Shown: positions 13,613-19,300 of the stretch, one piece after another | Numbering within the stretch: position 1 is the first letter of the stretch | Layout: every line of letters starts with the position of its first letter | DNA from: Candidatus Martarchaeota archaeon | GTDB lineage: Archaea > Micrarchaeota > Micrarchaeia > Micrarchaeales > CABMGC01 | NCBI GenBank assembly: GCA_023485825.1 | Contig: JAMCZF010000034.1 | Location: 1 to 19,300, forward strand | Reading direction: 5' to 3' | DNA: 19,300 nt | Translations under genes and position numbers: made by a program | Notes under the pieces: model-generated | Databases searched by the model: none | Told to the model about the DNA's origin: nothing | What the model saw: only the letters and a program-made list of their open reading frames with translations

Positions 13613-14695
13613 TTACAAAAGGCTCCCAATGCTTCCAACCAGGCTCTGGTACGCCTCGCACGCAGTCCATGAGTCGGGCTCCTTGCCCTCCCTGATGAGC
13701 CTCCTTACCTCTTCGGCTTCGGCGTTCTTCCATATGGGCATGAGGTCAAAATCGGAACTGCGCACATTGCCGATCACCCTGCCCCACATTATCGACGGAT
13801 ATACGTTCCCGTAGCTGTCCATGAACAGCGACGCATCGAGGCTCCTGCTTTTAACAGGCGTGTTTCCGGTCTTTATGTAATCGACAAGCTTCTTCAAAAA
13901 CGCGCTTTCGATTATCGGTATGGCGCCGGCCTCGAACCTCCTTTTGCGCACCACGCTTTCCACCTCCCTCGCAAGCGCATCACGCTCGGGCCGTATATCC
14001 AGCTCGCCGTTCTGGTAATACGAATCAGACACCTGTGCGACGTTGAGATGGAAGTTGTTGTACGTCACTTCTGGGTACAGCTGACGCACGGCTTCGTAGG
14101 TCTTCTCGAACATGCCCTGGTTGAGTTTGCTCATAGTGTAGCCGAATACAACGAATAGGCCGGGATACTTCTTGCGCAGCTCCTTAAGGCGCCCGTACAT
14201 GTCCATGACCTTATCGAAGTTGCCCGGTACGCCGCGCACCTTGTCGTGGAGCTCGCGATAGCCGTCAAGGCTCAGCGTGATGGAGAGCCTTGGTATCCCG
14301 GTATCGAGTATCTGCGTTATCCTGTTTATTAGCATGTCATGATTGCTCAGAGAATTGGTCGGTATCGTAACAATGTAGAGTCCCTTGGAGTAGTCCTTGA
14401 ATGCCTTGACTATCCCGACAATGTCGCTTCTGAGGAAGGGTTCGCCGCCCGTTATCTCTATCCATCTGAAGTACGGGTTCCTCTTCGCGAACTCCTGCAC
14501 CTCGCCGAGCTGCAGCTCTCCCTTCGGCTTTATCTGCCATATATTACAGGTCATGCACCTGCTCTGGCAGCCGTAAGTTATCGAAAAAGTCAGTTTGTAC
14601 GGCCTGCTAAGCTGCGTAAAGTTGCTCTTCAGTGCGGTAAGCCCCAGCCCTACAAGCCTTGCCGTGCGCATCAAAAACACTATATATAATTCCAT
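13613..14695 (-). CDS. Radical SAM protein with degenerate SPASM-like C-terminus
   Basis: 360 residues from ATG 14695 (a TTG precedes at 14698). The radical SAM cluster motif is C43-x3-C47-x2-C50 (YGCQSRCMTCNIW), followed by GGEP at 83-86 (S-adenosylmethionine contact) and 'SITLSLDGYRELHDKVRG' at 138-155, typical of the family's TIM-barrel core. The C-terminal part reads 'FMDSYGNVYPSIMWGRVIGN' (291-310) and 'DSWTACEAYQS' (341-351), the layout of a SPASM or twitch domain; Ser301 and Ser342 stand where related proteins usually have cysteines, and only Cys346 remains. The auxiliary iron-sulfur cluster is therefore probably absent. Substrate cannot be inferred. Transcription probably starts almost at the ATG from the TATA box at 14716-14725, making a leaderless mRNA. 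Confidence 0.85.
   Translation of the reverse strand: MELYIVFLMRTARLVGLGLTALKSNFTQLSRPYKLTFSITYGCQSRCMTCNIWQIKPKGELQLGEVQEFAKRNPYFRWIEITGGEPFLRSDIVGIVKAFKDYSKGLYIVTIPTNSLSNHDMLINRITQILDTGIPRLSITLSLDGYRELHDKVRGVPGNFDKVMDMYGRLKELRKKYPGLFVVFGYTMSKLNQGMFEKTYEAVRQLYPEVTYNNFHLNVAQVSDSYYQNGELDIRPERDALAREVESVVRKRRFEAGAIPIIESAFLKKLVDYIKTGNTPVKSRSLDASLFMDSYGNVYPSIMWGRVIGNVRSSDFDLMPIWKNAEAEEVRRLIREGKEPDSWTACEAYQSLVGSIGSLL
14679..14692 (+). promoter_or_regulatory. TATA box of the phosphatase-glycosyltransferase pair
   Basis: CACTATATATAATT, centred near 14686, predicts plus-strand initiation near 14711 and a leader of about 26 nt to ATG 14737. It lies inside the first codons of the divergent radical SAM gene, so the two core promoters interlock. 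Confidence 0.5.
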
Positions 14696-14714
14696 CAATT
14701 AATAACCATAAAGT

Positions 14715-14725
14715 GATATATAACG
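14715..14725 (-). promoter_or_regulatory. TATA box of the radical SAM gene
   Basis: On the minus strand CGTTATATATC is centred near 14720, 25 bp before ATG 14695, which predicts a leaderless transcript. It lies between the plus-strand TATA and the plus-strand start, in the predicted leader of the phosphatase mRNA. Confidence 0.5.
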
Positions 14726-14736
14726 GTTGTGTTGGC

Positions 14737-15339
14737 ATGTCGCAGCTTATAGTGTTGGTAAGGCATGGACAGAGCCAGGCCAATGTGGAGGGCATACTCT
14801 CGGACGAACTCGAGAAGAGCCCGCTCACGCCGCTGGGCAGGGAACAGGCTGGCAGGACGGCGAAGGAGCTGAAAAAGCTCCGTCTCGATGCGCTGGTCTC
14901 AAGTCCTGTGCTGAGGGCCAGGCAGACCGCAGGCATAATAGGGGAAGAGACGGGCCTGGAGGTAAGGATAGACGACAGGCTGCGCGAGACCGGCATGGGC
15001 TCGAACAACGGCGCCGCTGCAAACGGCGGAATGTGGAAGTTCAAGAAGGGGGTAAGGTTTGAGAGCGCGGGCTCAGTCTACAGGCGCACCATGGAGTTTA
15101 TCAGGGAGCAGGACTATGGCTCGTTCGTGGCGGTGGCGCACAAGGTGCAGGTCACAAGCATACTGTTCAGCCAGTGCGGCCTTGACGAATTCACGGGCTT
15201 TGCGTGCACGCCGCTTAATGCGAGCATGACACTGATGCTGAGGTCCGGCGGAAGGCTGAGGTTTTTGGCTGTTGGTCTTCCCGAGCTTCCTGATTCGGTT
15301 ATGGCCAGGGTGCCAAAAAGATTCCGCGCAGAGGTATAG
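14737..15339 (+). CDS. Histidine phosphatase superfamily protein (phosphoglycerate mutase-like)
   Basis: 200 residues with the branch-1 histidine phosphatase layout: VRHGQSQAN (His10 as the phospho-acceptor), TPLGREQAGRTAKEL, SSPVLRARQTA with Arg60, DDRLRETGMG with Glu84, and a second catalytic-type His135 in VAVAHKVQVTS. The usual 'sHg' is 'AHK' here. The region 'GSNNGAAANGG' replaces the more common weG motif. Likely hydrolyses a phosphate ester or phosphosugar; the substrate is not evident. ATG 14737 is chosen because it directly precedes the first beta strand; an upstream in-frame ATG at 14659 lies before the TATA box. The glycosyltransferase gene follows after three bases, suggesting joint function in sugar or lipid-carrier metabolism. 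Confidence 0.88.
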   Translation: MSQLIVLVRHGQSQANVEGILSDELEKSPLTPLGREQAGRTAKELKKLRLDALVSSPVLRARQTAGIIGEETGLEVRIDDRLRETGMGSNNGAAANGGMWKFKKGVRFESAGSVYRRTMEFIREQDYGSFVAVAHKVQVTSILFSQCGLDEFTGFACTPLNASMTLMLRSGGRLRFLAVGLPELPDSVMARVPKRFRAEV

Positions 15340-15342
15340 CCA

Positions 15343-16026
15343 ATGCCAGCGAAAAAGCCCCATATCTCGGTCATAATACCGACGCTTAACGAGGAGGGCA
15401 ACATACGCCGCGTCATAAAGCGGGTAGACGGGGCACTCGACGGAGACAGCTATGAGATACTTGTCGTGGACGGCTATTCCGATGACAGGACCGCTCAGAT
15501 CGCGCTGTCGCTCGGCGCAAGGGTCATCTACGACAGGAAGGGGAAGGGCTCTGCGCTTATAAAGGGCTTCAGGTCGGCAAGGGGCGACATACTCGTTTCC
15601 ATCGACGCCGACCTTTCCAACGAGCCAAAGGAGATGCGCCTTCTCATAGACAGCATAGAGATAGGCTACGACATATGCATGGGCTCGCGCTTCATAACCG
15701 GAGGAGGCACGCAGGACATGCCGCTGATAAGGCGCATCGGCAACAGGTTTTTCGTCATGCTGGTCAACCTGTTCTTCCATGCGCATTACTCTGACCTGTG
15801 CTACGGCTACCGGTCGTTCCGCAAGGACAAGATAGGGAAGCTCGGCCTCAAGGAGAGCAGGTTTGCCATAGAGACTGAGATAAGCATAATGGCGGCAAAG
15901 AAGCACCTCAAGGTCATAGAGATACCGAGCGTAGAGAAAAGGCGAGACAGCGGGGAAGCGAAGCTGCGCACCTTCTCCGACGGCTGGAGCATACTGCGCA
16001 CCATACTCGCAAATCTGCAAAGGTAG
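15343..16026 (+). CDS. Family 2 glycosyltransferase (polyprenyl-phosphate mannosyl/glucosyl-transferase-like)
   Basis: 227 residues with the GT-A fold of family 2: 'ISVIIPTLNEEGNIRRVI' (8-25), 'EILVVDGYSDDRTAQIA' (38-54), the DxD-type metal site DAD (88-90, in SIDADLSN), and 'GSRFITGGGTQDMPLIRRIGN' nearby, the pattern seen in dolichyl-phosphate mannose synthases and related enzymes. No membrane helix is visible, so it resembles the soluble single-domain class acting at the membrane on a lipid carrier. Such enzymes feed protein N-glycosylation or glycolipid synthesis, consistent with sequon-rich surface proteins in this window. It is the second gene of the pair after the phosphatase and ends four bases before the convergent carB stop. 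Donor sugar is not determinable. Confidence 0.9.
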   Translation: MPAKKPHISVIIPTLNEEGNIRRVIKRVDGALDGDSYEILVVDGYSDDRTAQIALSLGARVIYDRKGKGSALIKGFRSARGDILVSIDADLSNEPKEMRLLIDSIEIGYDICMGSRFITGGGTQDMPLIRRIGNRFFVMLVNLFFHAHYSDLCYGYRSFRKDKIGKLGLKESRFAIETEISIMAAKKHLKVIEIPSVEKRRDSGEAKLRTFSDGWSILRTILANLQR

Positions 16027-16030
16027 GGTA

Positions 16031-19000
16031 TCACTTGCCTGTCCAGTACTCGCGCATCTCCAGGCAGTCCATCTCGCTGTCGAACATCGACTCTGCAAGA
16101 GCCCTGCCGAGCCTTGCATTCAGGACAAGGGGTATGTTCATGTCGACTGCCCTTCTCCTTATGTGGTAGTCAATGCCCCTCAAGTCCGAGTTCGTGACCA
16201 CCATGTCGATGCCCCTGCTGTCCATAAGCCGCAGCGCCTTATCCGCGTCGACGGTGTGGTGGTTGTGCATGGGCGCGCTGTCCAGCGTGTAGACACTGAT
16301 GTTTCGCGCAAGCGCATCTGCGGCTTCCTTGAGTATACCCCTGTCTGTATTGCCGTACACGAGCGCGGCCTTCTTCGGTATCGCGTTCGGCTGTGCGCCG
16401 AGCCAGCTCTTCACCAGCGCGCTCCCGAGCGTCTTCCCGAAGGATGCGCTCTCCCCAGTGCTGCGCATCTCAGGGCCCAGGAAGGGATACGCACCCTTCA
16501 GCTGGCCCCATGAGAATTGCGAGCTCTTCACCGCGAACGCCCCGTGTTCCGGCTCCCTGAACCCGTTCCACTCAAACCTGCCCATTATGCCACTGACGGC
16601 ATGGTCCATGAGGCTTATGCCCGTGGCCTTCGATGAGAAAGGCATCGACCTGCTTGCGCGCAGGTTGAGCTCTATGACTAGGGCCTCGTTGTTCTTCACT
16701 ATGAACTGTATGTTGAAGGGGCCTTTTATGCTGAGCTCATTGGCGAGCACGAGCGCTATCTCCTTCATCCTCGAGGACGAGTCTCCGTCGAGGTAAGGCG
16801 TCATCATCGTCGCGTCGCCGCTGTGGACCCCTGCCTCCTCAATGTGGCACAGCGGCACGCCTATGACGCTTTTGCCGTCGCTTGCGCAGTCGAGCTCGGT
16901 CTCGATGCCCTCGCCTATGAAGCTCGAGATGACAGAGGGGTGCTTCCTTGAAAGCCTTGTCGCAGCCTTAAGGTAGGACTCAAGCTCATCCATGTTGTTG
17001 GCTATCTTCATAGCCGAGCCGCTTATCACGTAGCTCGGGCGTATTATCACAGGGAAGCCGAACCTCTCTATGAAGGCCTTGATGTCGCTGTATGAGGCGG
17101 CGCTGGTCCAGTCGGCCTGCCTTATGTTAAGCCTTTCCAGGAGCTTGGAGAAGCTGTCACGGTTCTCTGCGCTGTCTATGCTCTTCGCCGCAGTGCCGAA
17201 GAGCTTCATCCCCCTTTTTTCAAGTGCCACGGACAGGTTGTTGCCTATCTGCCCGCCCGTGAAGGTGGCGACGCTCTCGAAGCCCTCCTTTGCGTGTATG
17301 TTTGTTATAGTCTCCTCTGTAAGCTCATCGAAGTACAGCTTGTCCACGCGGTCCCAGTCCGTTGACACTGTCTCTGGATTGCAGTTGAGTATTGACACCT
17401 CATCAAAATACTTCTTCGCGCTCCGGGCAAGTGCGACAGCGCCGTAATCGAACTCCACCGAGACGCCTATCCTGAAGACGCCTGCGCCGAGCACGAGGAG
17501 CTTCCTCTTTCCTGTCTTCGTGCCTATGTCATCCTCGCCCCCTACCCCTGTCGTGTATAGGTAGTTGGTCGCGGCAGGCCACTCCCCGGCAAGCGTGTCT
17601 ATCTGCTTTATAGTGATGCTGCGCCTGCTCTCGGAACCAAGCTGCCTGTCGCTGAAGCCCTGGGCCTTCAGTTTCAGGTACCGCTCATCCCCGTCCGGCG
17701 CCCTTGCCTCATACGCGTCCACCAGGGCCTTGACCTTCTTCAGGAAGAACCTGTCTATCTGCGTCAGCGAATAGACCTCATCTATCGACATGCCGTCCCT
17801 GAAGGCCTTTGCGGCATACAGGAACCAGTACGGCCTCTTCCCCTTAAGCGCCGCCTCTATCTCCGGCCTTTTCAGTGCTGAGGTGTACACGCTTCCCCCG
17901 ACGAGGCCGTCTTCGCCGTTGATGTCGAGCATGCGGACCGCTTTCTGCATCGCCTCCTCGAAGTTCCTGCCTATTGACATTATCTCCCCTATCGACTTCA
18001 TCTCGGTGCCTATGGAATTTGAGACGAAGTCGAACTTGCTCATGTTCCATTTCGGCATCTTTATCGTTATGTAGTCGAGGCTCGGCTCGAAGAACGCGGT
18101 GGTGGATTTCGACACATTATTCTTTATGTCGTACAGCCTGTGCTTAAGCGCAAGCTTTGCGCTCACATATGCGAGCGGATAGCCCGTGGCCTTGCTCGCA
18201 AGGGCACTCGACCTCGACATCCGCGGGTTCGTCTCTATGACATAGAACTCGTAGCTGTCAGGGCTCAGCGCGAACTGTACATTGCACTCGCCGACGAGGC
18301 CTATGGCCTCTGCCACCCTTATCGCCGTGCTCCGCATCTGCTGGAACTCGTAATTGTCAAGCGTCTGCGCCGGGGTCACTGAAACGGAATCGCCGGTGTG
18401 CACGCCCATGGGGTCGAGGTTCTCTATGCATGCTGTAACTGCGCAGTTGCCTATGTGGTCCCTTACAACCTCATACTCTATCTCCTTCCATCCGAACAGG
18501 TACTTCTCGAGCAGGATCTCCCCGACCGCGCTCTGCGCGAAGGCCCTGCCTATCTCCGCATCGAGCTCCTTCTCGCTCCACAGCACAGCCGAGCCCCTTC
18601 CGCCGAGATTGAAGCTGACGCGCATCATTACCGGGTATCCTATGGACTCCGCCGCCTTCATTGCAACGTCCCTGCTCCTTGCAGATGCGCTCCTGGGTAT
18701 CGGTATGCCGTGCTGCTTCATGGTTTCCCTGAAGATGTCCCTACTCAGTGCGGCCTCTATGCCGCTTATCGCGGTCCCGAGCACATTGACATCGTACTTG
18801 CTGAATGTGCCGTTCTTGCTGAGCTCCACCCCTATATTCAGGGCGCTCTGCCCGCCGAAGCCTATCAGGATGCCCCACGGCCTCTCCTTCTGTATCACCT
18901 TCTCGACGAAGTATGCTGTCACGGGCAGCAGGTATACCTTGTCGGCCATCTCGTGGCTTGTCTGCACCGTCGCGACATTCGAGTTCAGCACGATGCTTTC

Positions 19001-19123
19001 GTAACCCTCCTCGCGCAGAGCCTTGAGCGCCTGGCTCGCGCTGTAGTCGAACTCCGCGGCCTCGCCTATCTTCACCGGCCCCGAGCCGATCACAAGAACC
19101 TTCCTGCGCTCCTGGCTAGCCAT
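16031..19123 (-). CDS. carB: Carbamoyl-phosphate synthase large subunit
   Basis: 1030 residues, slightly shorter than E. coli CarB (1073). The N-terminal half begins KVLVIGSGPVKIGEAAEFDY, with 'GFGGQSALNIGVEL', the ATP-grasp 'VMMRVSFNLGGRGSA' and 'VIETNPRMSRSSALASKATG'. The oligomerisation part includes 'IKQIDTLAGEWPAATNYLYT'. The second synthetase half starts near residue 540 ('KLLVLGAGVFRIG'), with 'LNCNPETVSTDWDRVDKLYF' and 'ELNLRASRSMPFSSKATG'. A methylglyoxal-synthase-like allosteric domain occupies about 890-1030. It makes carbamoyl phosphate from bicarbonate, ATP and ammonia supplied by CarA, for pyrimidines and arginine. Motifs such as 'SNVATVQTSHEMADK' and 'ALSRDIFRETM' match, from memory, the Sulfolobales/Thermoplasmatales type more than the bacterial type. 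It is divergent from carA, not in the usual carAB order. ATG 19123 is the first start before the fold. Confidence 0.97.
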   Translation of the reverse strand: MASQERRKVLVIGSGPVKIGEAAEFDYSASQALKALREEGYESIVLNSNVATVQTSHEMADKVYLLPVTAYFVEKVIQKERPWGILIGFGGQSALNIGVELSKNGTFSKYDVNVLGTAISGIEAALSRDIFRETMKQHGIPIPRSASARSRDVAMKAAESIGYPVMMRVSFNLGGRGSAVLWSEKELDAEIGRAFAQSAVGEILLEKYLFGWKEIEYEVVRDHIGNCAVTACIENLDPMGVHTGDSVSVTPAQTLDNYEFQQMRSTAIRVAEAIGLVGECNVQFALSPDSYEFYVIETNPRMSRSSALASKATGYPLAYVSAKLALKHRLYDIKNNVSKSTTAFFEPSLDYITIKMPKWNMSKFDFVSNSIGTEMKSIGEIMSIGRNFEEAMQKAVRMLDINGEDGLVGGSVYTSALKRPEIEAALKGKRPYWFLYAAKAFRDGMSIDEVYSLTQIDRFFLKKVKALVDAYEARAPDGDERYLKLKAQGFSDRQLGSESRRSITIKQIDTLAGEWPAATNYLYTTGVGGEDDIGTKTGKRKLLVLGAGVFRIGVSVEFDYGAVALARSAKKYFDEVSILNCNPETVSTDWDRVDKLYFDELTEETITNIHAKEGFESVATFTGGQIGNNLSVALEKRGMKLFGTAAKSIDSAENRDSFSKLLERLNIRQADWTSAASYSDIKAFIERFGFPVIIRPSYVISGSAMKIANNMDELESYLKAATRLSRKHPSVISSFIGEGIETELDCASDGKSVIGVPLCHIEEAGVHSGDATMMTPYLDGDSSSRMKEIALVLANELSIKGPFNIQFIVKNNEALVIELNLRASRSMPFSSKATGISLMDHAVSGIMGRFEWNGFREPEHGAFAVKSSQFSWGQLKGAYPFLGPEMRSTGESASFGKTLGSALVKSWLGAQPNAIPKKAALVYGNTDRGILKEAADALARNISVYTLDSAPMHNHHTVDADKALRLMDSRGIDMVVTNSDLRGIDYHIRRRAVDMNIPLVLNARLGRALAESMFDSEMDCLEMREYWTGK

Positions 19124-19185
19124 ATCTGCTACCCCTGTCCTTCTTTATCATGTTGCCGAACATGCCGAATATGAAGCCCGCGGGG

Positions 19186-19198
19186 TTATTATAGTTTT
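19186..19198. promoter_or_regulatory. Shared bidirectional AT-rich core promoter between carA and carB
   Basis: TTATTATAGTTTT (minus strand AAAACTATAATAA) is the only AT-rich element in the 97-bp gap. On the plus strand it is centred about 31 bp before the carA ATG at 19221, giving a leader of only a few bases. On the minus strand it predicts initiation near 19165, about 40 nt before the carB ATG at 19123. One element may thus serve both genes. Confidence 0.45.
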
Positions 19199-19220
19199 GC
19201 CACCCAATCCTGATGGTCAC

Positions 19221-19300
19221 ATGGGAGAGAGCGCCGCCTACATCTACCTTGAGGACGGCACTGTCCTGCGCGGGGAGCCGTTCGGCTCTGCTTCTGTGAA
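19221..19300 (+). CDS. carA: Carbamoyl-phosphate synthase small subunit, N-terminal part (3' truncated)
   Basis: From ATG 19221 the frame stays open to the window end and reads MGESAAYIYLEDGTVLRGEP followed by FGSASV. The 'LEDGT.. GE.FG' pattern is the conserved start of CarA, the glutamine amidotransferase subunit that supplies ammonia to CarB. Only 26 complete codons are visible, so the amidotransferase domain with its catalytic Cys lies outside. Its position facing away from carB supports the call. The start is a few bases after the predicted initiation site, so the mRNA may be nearly leaderless. Confidence 0.88.
   Translation, partial: MGESAAYIYLEDGTVLRGEPFGSASV

Noticed and set aside
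13341..13814. 157-codon plus-strand frame across the surface-protein start and the radical SAM end
   Set aside because: It is antisense to two well-supported genes and shows no domain features.
15073..16119. 348-codon minus-strand frame opposite the phosphatase and glycosyltransferase genes
   Set aside because: Both plus-strand genes have complete catalytic motifs; the antisense translation has no recognisable features and overlaps the carB end.
1..19300. CRISPR arrays, insertion sequences, integrase or attachment sites
   Set aside because: No regularly spaced short repeats, terminal inverted repeats, transposase motifs or tRNA-flanked direct repeats were seen on either strand.

Overview
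The window is archaeal. It carries archaeal/eukaryotic-type ribosomal proteins (S19e, L39e, L31e), aIF6, a PDCD5-family protein, an archaeal prefoldin subunit and FtsY. TATA-box promoters lie about 25-40 bp upstream of starts, AGG and ATA codons are used heavily, and one surface protein has a class III (pilin-type) signal. The two large surface proteins have a style I associate with Micrarchaeota/ARMAN-like DPANN archaea, and CarB resembles the Sulfolobales/Thermoplasmatales type. A Micrarchaeota-like acidophile is my best guess; this is inference from memory, not a search.

Layout. 1-318: 3' end of an ABC-2 permease. 550-2570: tightly packed translation operon rps19e - pdcd5 - rpl39e (52 aa) - rpl31e - eif6. 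2664-5177: a large secreted and membrane-anchored beta-propeller protein with its own promoter, placed where many archaea have rplX (LX/L18Ae). 5213-6990: prefoldin alpha and ftsY, the usual continuation of that operon. 7002-7280 (minus): an orphan small gene with a good ribosome-binding site. 7444-10783: a succinate dehydrogenase/fumarate reductase operon whose genes all overlap: flavoprotein, iron-sulfur protein, 5-TM membrane anchor and an unannotated 54-aa two-TM protein. 10799-13486 (minus): a very large pilin-signal surface protein with a tandem internal duplication and an AT-rich 3' segment. 13613-14695 (minus): a radical SAM protein, divergent from 14737-16026, a histidine phosphatase plus GT2 glycosyltransferase pair. 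16031-19123 (minus): carB, divergent from carA (19221 to the window end).

How it fits together. The left block makes and targets proteins: ribosomal proteins, 60S/50S anti-association factor, nascent-chain chaperone and SRP receptor. The middle operon encodes a membrane-bound complex II linking the TCA cycle to a quinone pool. The two surface proteins are probably exposed outside the cell; both show internal changes in base composition, suggesting domain shuffling. The right block holds a probable polyprenyl-phosphate-type glycosyltransferase and carbamoyl phosphate synthesis for pyrimidines/arginine. I see no tRNA, rRNA, CRISPR array, transposase or insertion sequence. The most unusual items are the missing rplX, the fourth small membrane protein of the complex II operon, the modular surface proteins, the radical SAM protein with two serines at expected cysteine positions, and the interlocked divergent promoters, including a possible leader peptide overlapping the carB start.
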